Positions 44,059 to 52,539 of a stretch of 64,000 nt of DNA are shown piece by piece. A program made the translations under genes and the position numbers. The notes beneath the pieces are model-generated. The model was not told the DNA's origin. It ran no database searches and saw only the letters and a list, made by a program, of their open reading frames with translations. How positions within the stretch are numbered: the first letter of the stretch is position 1; each line of letters opens with the position of its first letter. Source of the DNA: Weissella confusa (lineage in GTDB: Bacteria > Bacillota > Bacilli > Lactobacillales > Lactobacillaceae); assembly GCA_014332815.1 (NCBI GenBank), contig JACSZT010000002.1:62001-126000 (forward strand), read 5' to 3'.

Positions 44059-44097
44059 AAAAAACGACCCTGGTTGTTAACCCAAGGTCGTTTTTTG
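44059..44097 (-). terminator. Intrinsic terminator of the permease gene
   Basis: AAAACGACC / GGTCGTTTT with inner TTGGGTTAACAACCA pairing; T run on both sides. The neighbouring parS begins at its edge. Confidence 0.7.
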
Positions 44098-44111
44098 TTT
44101 CACGTGGAACA
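44096..44111. other. parS site (exact consensus)
   Basis: TGTTTCACGTGGAACA is the reverse complement of TGTTCCACGTGAAACA, the B. subtilis Spo0J/ParB site, with no mismatch. It lies between the permease stop codon and its terminator. Confidence 0.88.
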
Positions 44112-44117
44112 AATCGA

Positions 44118-45515
44118 CTAATTCATTCGTGAATGTTTCATGCCGTACGTTAAGTACAAAATAATTCCCAATACAAACCACACTAGCGCTGCCACTAATG
44201 TCTCAAGATGTAATTGTGTAATCAAGAAAAACGTGAACAACGCTGACAAAATTGGCAATACCGGATAGCCTGGCATCTTGTAACCGTCTTGGCGCACATC
44301 CGCACGCTTACGCAATGGTAAGATTCCCAATGACACCACCATAAACGCCAACAATGTACCCATATTCACCAAATCAACCAACTTCTCTAGCGGTACGAAT
44401 CCACCAAAGAACGCCACGACAATCGTTGCAATTCCCAACGCACGTTCTGGCTCACCTTGCTTGCTCAACTTGCCTAGTCCACCTGGGAGCAGACCGTCAC
44501 GACCAACAGCATAAATCAATCGTGAAGAAGCATATAGCATCGTCACCATCATTGTGAACATCCCAATCAACGCACCAATTGTGATGATTAAGGCGGCCCA
44601 ATGTTGGCCAACTTGTTGCATCGCAAATGCTGCCGGATCAGCGACATTCAACTTTGAGTAATGCACCATTCCCGTCAAAACTAGTGCAACTAACCCGTAC
44701 AAAACAGCGGCCACAATCAATGTCCCGATAATCCCAATTGGCATATCACGCTTCGGATTTTTCACCTCAGCAGCCGTCGCTGACAAAGCATCAAACCCTA
44801 GAAAGGCGAAGAACACCATCGACGTTCCAGCGAAGACACCTTGAATACCGAATGCACCATCCATGCGCTTGGGAATTAACGGGGTCAAATTATCAGCTTT
44901 GATAAAGAAAAATCCGACAATAATGAACAATATAATAATACCGATTTTTAAGAGCACCATGGCATTTTGAACGCGCTTAGACTCGGTCATTCCCCCTCGC
45001 AACAGCAGCCCAATTAACAAGACGATCACAACTGCCACAATATTCACGACCGTTCCTTCAGCCGGATTATAAGCACCTGACAACGCGGTTGGCAACTTGA
45101 AGAATGGCGACATCAGATTAGCAAAGTAGGCTGACCATCCTGTCGAAACAGCTGCCACGCCCAAGGCATATTCCAAAATCAATGCCCAGCCAAGAATCCA
45201 TCCAATTACCTCACCAAAGATAACATTACCGTATGAATAAGCTGATCCAGCTACCGGCATTGCCGAAGCCGTTTCAGAATATGCCATCGCCACCAACCCA
45301 GACACAACAGCTGCGATAATAAAACTAAAAATCACACCTGGTCCGGCTGTCGTTGCAGCAACCGTACCTGGCAAAATAAAAATACCAGTTCCAATAACCG
45401 CCCCAATTCCTAATCCAATTAAATCTTTAGCCGTTAAAGACTTCGAAAAATCCGCATCGCTCTTCAAATAAGTCTCTAACGATTCTTTACGAAACATCCG
45501 CTTTAGTAACGACAT
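44118..45515 (-). CDS. APC-superfamily amino-acid permease under Phe/Tyr-type attenuation
   Basis: This 465-residue protein has about 12 membrane segments and 'LTAKDLIGLGIGAVIGTGIFILPGTVAATTAGPG', 'YSETASAMPVAGSAYSYGNVIFGEVIGWILGWALILEYALG'. By family it is a CAT/YfnA-like permease similar to 20512-21930. The Phe/Tyr-rich leader peptide suggests that aromatic amino acids, phenylalanine first, regulate it and may be its substrates. The start at 45515 has GAGGTG seven bases upstream. Confidence 0.83.
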   Translation of the reverse strand: MSLLKRMFRKESLETYLKSDADFSKSLTAKDLIGLGIGAVIGTGIFILPGTVAATTAGPGVIFSFIIAAVVSGLVAMAYSETASAMPVAGSAYSYGNVIFGEVIGWILGWALILEYALGVAAVSTGWSAYFANLMSPFFKLPTALSGAYNPAEGTVVNIVAVVIVLLIGLLLRGGMTESKRVQNAMVLLKIGIIILFIIVGFFFIKADNLTPLIPKRMDGAFGIQGVFAGTSMVFFAFLGFDALSATAAEVKNPKRDMPIGIIGTLIVAAVLYGLVALVLTGMVHYSKLNVADPAAFAMQQVGQHWAALIITIGALIGMFTMMVTMLYASSRLIYAVGRDGLLPGGLGKLSKQGEPERALGIATIVVAFFGGFVPLEKLVDLVNMGTLLAFMVVSLGILPLRKRADVRQDGYKMPGYPVLPILSALFTFFLITQLHLETLVAALVWFVLGIILYLTYGMKHSRMN

Positions 45516-45552
45516 ATAAACACACCTCTTCCCAAATGACAAAAGCCCCAGT

Positions 45553-45599
45553 AAATAAAAAGCACGCATCAGATACCAATTCAGTATCCGATACGTGCT
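45553..45599 (-). terminator. Attenuator terminator upstream of the permease
   Basis: The minus-strand AGCACGTATCGGATAC (45584-45599) pairs with GTATCTGATGCGTGCT (45561-45576), 16 bp with two G-U or near pairs, followed by TTTTTATTT. Confidence 0.82.
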
Positions 45600-45712
45600 A
45601 AATGAGTTTCATACAAACTAATTGCTTAGTCGTCTGATGTCTCACACACTCGGATACTTTACCGTCATCCGAGTGTTCAACGCAAAATAACTTTACGATT
45701 GATTCGGATGAC
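45561..45712 (-). promoter_or_regulatory. Five-segment ribosome-mediated attenuator
   Basis: Minus-strand segments. A: GTCATCCGA (45704-45712, starting in the leader stop codon); B: ACTCGGATGAC (45664-45674); C: GTATCCGAGT (45648-45657); D: terminator 5' arm with TCGGATAC (45584-45591); E: terminator 3' arm (45561-45576). A:B (9 bp) frees C to pair with D (8 bp, antiterminator). If A is covered, B:C (8 bp) forms and D:E terminates. Confidence 0.78.
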
Positions 45713-45768
45713 TAACCGAAAAACGTAAAGTAGAAAAACGCTTGCGTTGATGACATAACTAATTGCAT
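45712..45768 (-). CDS. Leader peptide, Phe/Tyr-rich (attenuator of the permease)
   Basis: This 18-codon ORF starts at 45768 with AAAGGG nine to ten bases upstream (an in-frame ATG at 45777 is too close to it). It encodes MQLVMSSTQAFFYFTFFG: five Phe and one Tyr among codons 11-17. The composition recalls the enterobacterial PheA leader. Its stop codon begins segment A of the attenuator. Confidence 0.82.
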   Translation of the reverse strand: MQLVMSSTQAFFYFTFFG

Positions 45769-45840
45769 GAATTTCATTCCCTTTGACTTTGATTAACGCC
45801 GATTCACTTTGAATCAACGGCCCCTTTAAATGACCCCCTA

Positions 45841-45869
45841 AGCATATGATATCCCTGACAATTCGTCAA
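45841..45869 (-). promoter_or_regulatory. Promoter of the Phe/Tyr-type leader
   Basis: TTGACG, 17 bp, TATGCT on the minus strand, about 73 bp ahead of the leader start. Upstream (45870-46011) only a TATAAT at 45951-45956 for the divergent hydrolase gene is visible. Confidence 0.65.
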
Positions 45870-46011
45870 CAACTTATCGACACTGACTTTTTGTAACCAT
45901 ACCGAAACACATTGCAAGCCGGATACTCGTTTTTCTACAAAAAATAAGTTTATAATAGAAATCAAGTAGTTTGGCGCTGAACCAAACTGAGTCTAAAAAT
46001 GAGGTGGTTTC

Positions 46012-47253
46012 ATGTCGATTCGCACGTATCATAATGCGCAAGTCTACGATGTTGCGCAAGAAAAATTTATTCCTAATTCATGGTTCACCGTTGATTTGAC
46101 CAGTGGTCGTATCACATCTACCGGTGTTGGCACAGCTCCTGCGGAAGGCCAAGAACTTGTCGATCTTGAAAACAAGTTTGTAATACCTGGTATGATCAAT
46201 ACCCACGTTCACATCATCAACAAGGTGTTCCCATACGGTCCTAAGGCATCTCGTTCAAGTTAGCTTGAGATTGCGATGCAAGCCCAAGCTAACTTGAACG
46301 AGATGTTGGCTTCTGGTGTCACTTACACGCGTGTCCTTGCGACAGCCAATAGCTTTGACATCGGCATCCAAAAGATGACGTTGAATGGTCAATGGCGCGG
46401 TACTGGTGTTGTGGCATCTGGTCGTGCCTTTTCAACCATTGGTGGTCACGCTTCAAAGATCGGTGAAGCATTGACTGGTCCGGAAGAATTCCGTGCTGGT
46501 GTGCGTCGTCGCATCGAACAAGGTGCCCATGCCATCAAGTACATGGCTTCTGGTGGTATCGCCTTCGATCAGTTCGAACAACCTGATATGCCACAAATGA
46601 CGGAAGCCGAAATGGCCGCTGGTGTTGATGTTGCCCACCGTCGTGGTATCAAGGTTGCCGCTCACGCTGAAGCATTGCAAACCGTTAAGGAAGCTTTGCG
46701 CGCTGGCGTCGATTCTGTTGAACACGCCTTTGTCATTGACGATGAAGCGTTGGACTTGTTCCTTTCAACTGGCACTTATTTGACACCAACTTTGGTTGCA
46801 CCATACGTCATCATCAAGCGTGGTGATGGTTTGTTGCCACAATGGATGGTTGATAAGGCTTACAAGTGGGTTGATTCTCACTTCGAAGCTTTCGGTAAGG
46901 CAGCAAAGAACGGCGTTAATTTGGCGCTTGGAACCGATGCCGGTTCACCATTGAACGGTTATGCGGATACGGCTTTGGAAGCTGAATTGTGGTCAATTGC
47001 AGGCGCAACAAACCAACAAATTTTGCGTGCCCTATTCACCAACGCGGCTGATTTGCTTCAAATCAGTGATGATTATGGTGAGCTAGTACCTGGTAAGATG
47101 GCCGACTTCGTTATGTTCGATGCCAGCCCACTTGCTGATATTAAGGTTTTGCAAGATCCAAAGCGCGTTGCTAAGTTTGGTGAATTCGTTGATACAACTG
47201 GATTCCAAAACCCATTTATTTTGCCACTTGATAAGGGTCACTTGGCCTACTAA
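46012..47253 (+). pseudogene. Metal-dependent amidohydrolase interrupted by an in-frame stop
   Basis: Two frames (46012-46263 and from 46264) are in the same phase, separated only by TAG at 46261-46263. Together they encode 413 residues of an imidazolonepropionase/prolidase-like amidohydrolase: NTHVHI (His65, His67), IKYMASGGI with the likely carboxylated Lys, AHAEALQ, VEHAF and LGTDAGSP. The stop lies within a perfect 21-bp inverted repeat (46247-46267 and 46285-46305). It is probably inactive unless the stop is suppressed or an internal start (ATG 46276) makes a protein lacking the first metal ligands. Confidence 0.8.
46247..46305. repeat. Perfect 21-bp inverted repeat inside the amidohydrolase gene
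   Basis: Bases 46247-46267 are the exact reverse complement of 46285-46305, with a 17-nt spacer. The left arm contains the premature TAG; the right arm encodes QANLNEM-type sequence. Confidence 0.9.
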
Positions 47254-47261
47254 AATGCAGA

Positions 47262-47304
47262 CAAAAAGACGAGACGAACAGATTGATGTTCATCTCGTCT
47301 TTTT
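47262..47304. terminator. Bidirectional intrinsic terminator
   Basis: AAAAAGACGAGA / TCTCGTCTTTTT between convergent genes. Confidence 0.75.
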
Positions 47305-47857
47305 ACTTTGCCCAGACTTTTTGCATAGCCGCAAAGACTGCTAGCGTTGCGCGTGAATCTGCCAACGCACGGTGCTTTTGCGTGCCAATTTCAACTTCAT
47401 ATTCGTCAGCTAAGCCGGCCAATGAAATATCATTTGGATTACCATTCAATGCACGGTGAATTTGCTGTGTATCAAACACCTTGCCGTTGGTCTTCCACTT
47501 ACCCAAATCGTTGTAGCGGAGACCTTCCTTAATCAATTGGACATCCCCATCAACAATCGCGTGACCAACAACCGGATAATCGCCGACAAATTTCATAAAA
47601 CGTGTCAACGCGCGTTCTTCAGCCATACCGTTTTGAATCATTTCCAACGTAATCCAGCCATCATCACCGCCCATTGATTGTGAGATGAACTTAAATGATG
47701 CCATCCCGCTCCCCATTGGCGGATTGTTGACAATCACGGAAAACTTTTCAATATCTTGCCCGGTTGTCACCTTTAAAGCACCGATTTCGATAATTTGATT
47801 ACTGCCGTTCATTTCCAAATCAAAAACGACGTAATTTTTTAGTTCTGTAAAAAGCAT
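47303..47857 (-). CDS. DEDDh 3'-5' exonuclease (DnaQ/epsilon-like)
   Basis: This 184-residue protein has the ExoI motif 'YVVFDLEMNG' (Asp, Glu), ExoII-like 'VVGHAIVDGDVQLIKE' and ExoIII 'HRALADSRATLAVF'. It is a stand-alone proofreading-type nuclease acting on DNA or RNA. GGGAG ribosome-binding site. Confidence 0.82.
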   Translation of the reverse strand: MLFTELKNYVVFDLEMNGSNQIIEIGALKVTTGQDIEKFSVIVNNPPMGSGMASFKFISQSMGGDDGWITLEMIQNGMAEERALTRFMKFVGDYPVVGHAIVDGDVQLIKEGLRYNDLGKWKTNGKVFDTQQIHRALNGNPNDISLAGLADEYEVEIGTQKHRALADSRATLAVFAAMQKVWAK

Positions 47858-47979
47858 ACCCTACTCCCAATCGTTAACTATGTTAACAGTATAACCCCTC
47901 AAGAAACCGAATGCTTGCATTTATTAAAGGGAGGCGTAAAGTTATCACTAACAATACGTAAAGAAAAGGAACTTTTTTC

Positions 47980-48345
47980 ATGCGCTCTTTAGCAAAATTC
48001 AATAAGCTACGCCGCAACTTCAACATGGAAAGCCACCGCAAGTTGCAACTCGATGAGCATGGTGTAACCGATGTTTACGACGGTGTTCAAGTAACCGTTC
48101 TAGTTAAGGACGATCAAGCAACGATGATTTTTATCGACTCTGAAGATGCCGATAACGATGAAGCTGGTCGCGCTTTCGTTGCCTTTGAGCACGGTATGAG
48201 CTGGTCATCACAAGAATTCTACAACGCCTACATGGCCGTTCACGAGAATCCAGATGAGCCAGCTGTCGCCACGGCCAACGGTATTCAAGTGACTCACAAA
48301 ATCGACGCTAATGGCTTGCACATCAAGATTGTGCCAGCTCCTTAA
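47980..48345 (+). CDS. Protein of unknown function, 121 residues
   Basis: No family recognised. A basic N-terminus (MRSLAKFNKLRRNFNMESHRKLQ) precedes an acidic, beta-rich body (VTVLVKDDQATMIFIDSEDADNDEAGRAFVAFEHG). AAAGGAA ribosome-binding site eight bases upstream supports the start; an internal ATG at 48025 is the alternative. Shares a terminator with the convergent gene. Confidence 0.65.
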   Translation: MRSLAKFNKLRRNFNMESHRKLQLDEHGVTDVYDGVQVTVLVKDDQATMIFIDSEDADNDEAGRAFVAFEHGMSWSSQEFYNAYMAVHENPDEPAVATANGIQVTHKIDANGLHIKIVPAP

Positions 48346-48380
48346 AAAAATTCCGTCTCAGTTGAGACGGAATTTTTTGT
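48345..48380. terminator. Bidirectional intrinsic terminator
   Basis: AAATTCCGTCTCA / TGAGACGGAATTT with T runs on both sides. Confidence 0.8.
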
Positions 48381-48384
48381 TTTA

Positions 48385-48879
48385 TTATGACAACGGCACA
48401 CCGTTGTATTGTGTATCAACTGCGGCCACATTATCCATTAGATAATGTTCAACGGCCACCTTGTATGGCACTTCATTTTCATAGGCAAAAGCCGTTAGCT
48501 TCGTGAATTCAGGTGAATTCATGTGCCAAACTTGCTTCACACCAACTTCAAGCAAGTGGTTGTGTAGTAAACCAACAATCGCCTCGAATTGACGTAATTC
48601 GCGTGCGTTCGCATCGTAAATGTTATACAAGTTAAATGAACGATTTTCGATGTTGGCCAACATCACCAAACCTTGGGCAGCAGTACCACGCGTTTGGCCA
48701 GTCACCTTATACATGGTTGGGGTTGGATAAGCGCGATTGCTTGGGTAAGCCACAGCTTGTGCTTCCAATGCATGCAACTTTGCGATAACTTGTCCAGCAA
48801 CTTCAGGTCGAACGCCAGTCTTCACCAAAATGTTTCCGAATGACATCATAAATGCTTGTGTGTGTACTGTCCCTGCCAT
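48385..48879 (-). CDS. Protein of unknown function, 164 residues
   Basis: No family recognised with confidence. Soluble, no signal peptide, ends MDNVAAVDTQYNGVPLS. A strong AAGGGGG site precedes the ATG. It stands alone between two terminators. Confidence 0.65.
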   Translation of the reverse strand: MAGTVHTQAFMMSFGNILVKTGVRPEVAGQVIAKLHALEAQAVAYPSNRAYPTPTMYKVTGQTRGTAAQGLVMLANIENRSFNLYNIYDANARELRQFEAIVGLLHNHLLEVGVKQVWHMNSPEFTKLTAFAYENEVPYKVAVEHYLMDNVAAVDTQYNGVPLS

Positions 48880-48995
48880 AATTAACTTGCCCCCTTGTTA
48901 ACGTGTTCTCTGTTATTAAAAGTCTAAGTTTATGACGCAAGGCATAGAAAATTCAAAAAGTTCACAGAATGAAACAAATTAGAGTCATTTTTACG

Positions 48996-49026
48996 CAAAA
49001 AGCGTCAACCACGCGGGTTGACGCTT
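48996..49026 (-). terminator. Intrinsic terminator of the yeiH-like gene
   Basis: The minus-strand AAGCGTCAACC / GGTTGACGCTT is followed by TTTTTGCG. Confidence 0.75.
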
Positions 49027-49030
49027 ATTT

Positions 49031-50026
49031 TTAGTGCATTAATAACGTGATCAAACCAAGCGCTAGGACGACTTGGAAAATGATTGTCACCAAGCCATAT
49101 CCTAGGAAAGTTGCCCCGGAAGACTTGATTGTGGCCCACTTCAAATTCAGACCAATGCCGGCCAAATTGACAATACCAAAGAAACTCGTGACTTCATGTG
49201 CTGTGCCGGTTAGCACATGTGGCAAACTCACGAATGAATTGATGACTACCAAGACGATAAACGTCACCACAAACCATGGTACTTTGACCTTCGACGTCGG
49301 CGCGACACCTTCAACCGGCGTCGCCTTCGTGGCATAACGTGACATCAAAATGACAACCGCTGACAGCAAGACAACGCGCAACATCTTGAAGATTGGTGCA
49401 TACGTCACGACGTCACCACCGACCAAGGAAGCTGTACCTGATACTTGTCCGACCGACTGCACCGTTCCACCAATCAATGCACTGACCAACATGTCGTTAT
49501 GGTGCAACAACTCTGGCCCGATAACTGGCAAAACAAACAGCAAGACAACACCAGCTAGCGAAACCGTTGCCACGGCCGTGCGACGTTGATTATCACTTGC
49601 CCCAATTGCTGGTGCGACTGATGCGATGGCACTTGATCCACAGACTGCATTTCCAGCACCCATCAACATCGCTGATTGTGGTGCCACCTTAAAGACGCGC
49701 CCACCAATCCACATGACAAATAGAATCGTCGCCGTCATTTGTAGCAAGATGAAAATCACACCTGACCAGCCCAATGTCGCCATATTATTAAGCGTCACAT
49801 TCAGTCCAAGCACCGCAATTCCAATTTCAATTGGGTACTTTTCTGCCCACTTCACACCGGCGTTCCAGCGTTCGTGTGCAAACAACGTGTTTCCCAAAAC
49901 GATTCCCATCAACATCGCTAACGCCTCGCCACCCAGCGAAGGCAAATATGGTGATAACAATTTCGCCACAATAGACACCGCCAAAGTTAGCAAAATACCT
50001 GCCACCATATTACGTTTAATTGCCAT
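49031..50026 (-). CDS. YeiH/UPF0324-family putative sulfate exporter
   Basis: This 331-residue protein has about ten membrane segments and family motifs 'LAMLMGIVLGNTLF', 'GIAVLGLNVTLNNMATLGW', 'GAGNAVCGSSAIASVAPAI' and 'GGTVQSVGQVSGTASLVG'. The family is annotated as sulfate or anion exporters on weak evidence. GAGGAGAG ribosome-binding site. Confidence 0.82.
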   Translation of the reverse strand: MAIKRNMVAGILLTLAVSIVAKLLSPYLPSLGGEALAMLMGIVLGNTLFAHERWNAGVKWAEKYPIEIGIAVLGLNVTLNNMATLGWSGVIFILLQMTATILFVMWIGGRVFKVAPQSAMLMGAGNAVCGSSAIASVAPAIGASDNQRRTAVATVSLAGVVLLFVLPVIGPELLHHNDMLVSALIGGTVQSVGQVSGTASLVGGDVVTYAPIFKMLRVVLLSAVVILMSRYATKATPVEGVAPTSKVKVPWFVVTFIVLVVINSFVSLPHVLTGTAHEVTSFFGIVNLAGIGLNLKWATIKSSGATFLGYGLVTIIFQVVLALGLITLLMH

Positions 50027-50090
50027 AATACTTCTCTCCTCGAATAAACTACTTTTCCTAGTGTACTACTATTCGACTGAAGATAATGGT

Positions 50091-50663
50091 TTATTCCACT
50101 GAACGTTGCATATGTGTGTAATGATGCTCACCAATCATGAGCTCGCTAACTGGTTCAAATCCTTCGCGTTCGTACAACGCACGTGCCTTTGGGTTGCCAT
50201 CATCCACATTAAGCCCGATGACTTGTTCACCTTGTGCTTGCGCCACAGCTGGCAAAGCAGCCAATAGCTGTGTTCCAACGCCCTTACCACGGGCTGTCTC
50301 GGACACCGAAATCGAATCAAGATACCATTCTTGTCCCACCGTTTCTTTGTCCGGGAACAACTCCGCTAACTCTCCAAAACGGTCAGCCAGAAGGCGTTGC
50401 AAAGATACATCCAAATAAGGCTCTTGCTTCGCTGGATAACCAAAGGCCACCCCGACAATAGCACCACTCATTTCCGCTACCGTTGCATGCTTATGTGAGT
50501 AACGTGCCGTGTCATCAGCTAATGCACTATCATGTAGTAATTGTTCAATATTGTCACGACCAAGCTTTTCCACCATTGGAATTTGCATTTGGTCAATAAT
50601 TGTCATTTCTAAATGGACAATTGCCCCTGTATCAGCAATTGTTGCTGGTCGAATTGTAATCAT
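50091..50663 (-). CDS. GNAT-family N-acetyltransferase
   Basis: This 190-residue protein has the acetyl-CoA-binding motif 'SVSETARGKGVGTQLLAALPAVAQAQG' and 'LNVDDGNPKARALYEREGFEPV'. Acceptor unknown. TGGGGGGA ribosome-binding site. Confidence 0.85.
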   Translation of the reverse strand: MITIRPATIADTGAIVHLEMTIIDQMQIPMVEKLGRDNIEQLLHDSALADDTARYSHKHATVAEMSGAIVGVAFGYPAKQEPYLDVSLQRLLADRFGELAELFPDKETVGQEWYLDSISVSETARGKGVGTQLLAALPAVAQAQGEQVIGLNVDDGNPKARALYEREGFEPVSELMIGEHHYTHMQRSVE

Positions 50664-50756
50664 AATATCTTTCCCCCCATCACTCTAGTTTAACGGCTTT
50701 ATTCAGGTCTGCCCACTAGTTTTTTAGGAATTGTCTACTTTGGATATGTAAACGCC

Positions 50757-50785
50757 TTGAAAGGACCCGCAAAACCCTTTAATAT
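50757..50785 (+). promoter_or_regulatory. Promoter of the dihydrouridine synthase gene
   Basis: TTGAAA, 17 bp, TAATAT. Confidence 0.65.
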
Positions 50786-50863
50786 TGTAAATGTCCCAGT
50801 TTGGATTGCGGAAGATCGAGCCGCATAAATGAAAATATAAATGTTTAGAGAAAGGATTTAGAC

Positions 50864-51925
50864 ATGGTTAAAGCAAAGTCAGCTTACTGGCAAGGCGTTG
50901 TCGATGAAGCACAAAATCACCCTAAGGTTCCTGGTGTTGAGAAGACCCCATTCTTCTCACTAGCACCAATGGAAGCCGTTACGGATACGGTTTTCCGTCG
51001 CGTTGTCGAGAAGGCAGCTGCGCCTGACGTTTACTACACAGAGTTTACGAACGCACGCAGTATTTCACACCCCAAGGCAAAGTTTACGGTCCAAGGTCGT
51101 CTACACGTTGATAAGAGCGAAAAGATGCCCGTCGTACAAATTTGGGGAAACCGTGGTGAAGACTTCGAAAAGTCATCACTTGAATTGCGCGACCGCGGCT
51201 ACAACGCCATCGATTTGAACATGGGTTGTCCGGATTCAACGGTTATCAAGAATGGAGGCGGATCAGATTTGATTCGTCACTACGATTCAGCAAAGGAAGT
51301 TATTGGCGCAGCTAAGACAGCTGGTTTGCCAGTGTCTGTTAAGACTCGTTTGGGCTTTAACGACATCGAAACGTTCCGTACTTGGATTCCATTCTTGTTG
51401 CAACAAGACATTCAAGTTTTGACAGTTCACTTGCGTACGCGTAAGGAAATGTCAAAGGTTCCAGCCCACTACGAGTACATCGATGAAATCGTTAAGATGC
51501 GTGATGAAATCGCACCTGATACGTTGTTGCAAATCAACGGTGATATCAAGACTCGTGAAGAAGGTTTGGAACTAGTTCGTCAACACCCTGGTGTTGACGG
51601 TGTCATGATTGGCCGTGGTGTTTTCGAAAACCCATTTGCCTTTGAAATCATGCCTACTGAACACACTTTGGATGAAACGTTGGCTTTGTTGCGTTTGCAA
51701 CTTGACCTATACGATGAGTTCACGGCTGAGTTCGGTCCAATGCACTTCCAAAAGTTGAAGCGCTTCTTCAAGATTTATGTTCGTGGCTTTGCCTACGCCT
51801 CAGATTTGCGTGTGGCTTTGATGGACACGAACACAACTGACGAAGTTCGTGCACTTTTGGACGAATTCGATAAGCAATGGGAAGCCAAGAAGGCTGAAGA
51901 TGCTGTCGCAATCGAAGCAAAGTAA
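50864..51925 (+). CDS. tRNA-dihydrouridine synthase
   Basis: This 353-residue FMN enzyme has 'FFSLAPMEAVTDTVFRRVV', catalytic Cys in 'IDLNMGCPDSTVIKNGGGSDLI', 'PVSVKTRLGF' and 'DGVMIGRGVFENPFAF'. It reduces uridines of the tRNA D-loop. The subgroup (Dus family with C-terminal acidic tail) is not resolved. GAAAGGA ribosome-binding site. Confidence 0.88.
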   Translation: MVKAKSAYWQGVVDEAQNHPKVPGVEKTPFFSLAPMEAVTDTVFRRVVEKAAAPDVYYTEFTNARSISHPKAKFTVQGRLHVDKSEKMPVVQIWGNRGEDFEKSSLELRDRGYNAIDLNMGCPDSTVIKNGGGSDLIRHYDSAKEVIGAAKTAGLPVSVKTRLGFNDIETFRTWIPFLLQQDIQVLTVHLRTRKEMSKVPAHYEYIDEIVKMRDEIAPDTLLQINGDIKTREEGLELVRQHPGVDGVMIGRGVFENPFAFEIMPTEHTLDETLALLRLQLDLYDEFTAEFGPMHFQKLKRFFKIYVRGFAYASDLRVALMDTNTTDEVRALLDEFDKQWEAKKAEDAVAIEAK

Positions 51926-51933
51926 ATAATCAT

Positions 51934-51961
51934 AAAAGCCCGCACGCGTGCGGGCTTTTAT
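51934..51961 (+). terminator. Intrinsic terminator of the dus gene
   Basis: AAAAGCCCGCAC / GTGCGGGCTTTT. Confidence 0.8.
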
Positions 51962-51990
51962 TGTAAGACCAGAAAACTAGAGGTGCTGCC

Positions 51991-52539
51991 ATGACAGAAC
52001 TACAAACCGGTGATTTACTTTTTGTCGGATCAACGACCGAGCAATTTTCACAAATGATTGCCCAAAGTACTCAACCGAAAGCCCAAACAATCAATTACAC
52101 CCACGTCGGTATCGTTGAATTAGCAGATGACGGCGTATTTGTGTTACACGCTTCCCCTGAACTTGGCTCCGTTCGGCAACCCCTAAATTCATTTCTGGCT
52201 GCGCAAACCGGTAATGTCGATTTGTATCGTTTGAAAACATCATTTGATTTCAATTCGGTCATTTTCAAAGCCAAAACCCTTTTAGGGCAACCCTATAACT
52301 GGTCTTTCATTGCCAGTGAACCAGGTTTTTACTGCTCTGAATTTATTGAAACAGCTTTTTCCGTAGTCAAAAATCCGTTCAAAAAAATCGCCATGACCTT
52401 TGGGCCTGACGATTCAATCTTGCCAGAATGGCAAACTTATTATGCAAAGTTGGGATTGCCGGTGCCAAATGGCGAGCCGGGCACAAACCCCAACGCATTA
52501 ATTAGCAATCAACTTGAACGGGTTGTACGCTTACGATAA
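51991..52539 (+). CDS. YiiX/YebB-like permuted papain-fold hydrolase
   Basis: This 182-residue protein has 'TGDLLFVGSTTEQFSQMI', a His motif 'NYTHVGIVEL' and a Cys motif 'GFYCSEFIETAF', the order found in circularly permuted NlpC/P60 (YiiX) enzymes. No signal peptide. It may cleave amide or acyl bonds; substrate unknown. Its 3' end overlaps the convergent BrkB gene by 31 bp. Confidence 0.75.
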   Translation: MTELQTGDLLFVGSTTEQFSQMIAQSTQPKAQTINYTHVGIVELADDGVFVLHASPELGSVRQPLNSFLAAQTGNVDLYRLKTSFDFNSVIFKAKTLLGQPYNWSFIASEPGFYCSEFIETAFSVVKNPFKKIAMTFGPDDSILPEWQTYYAKLGLPVPNGEPGTNPNALISNQLERVVRLR

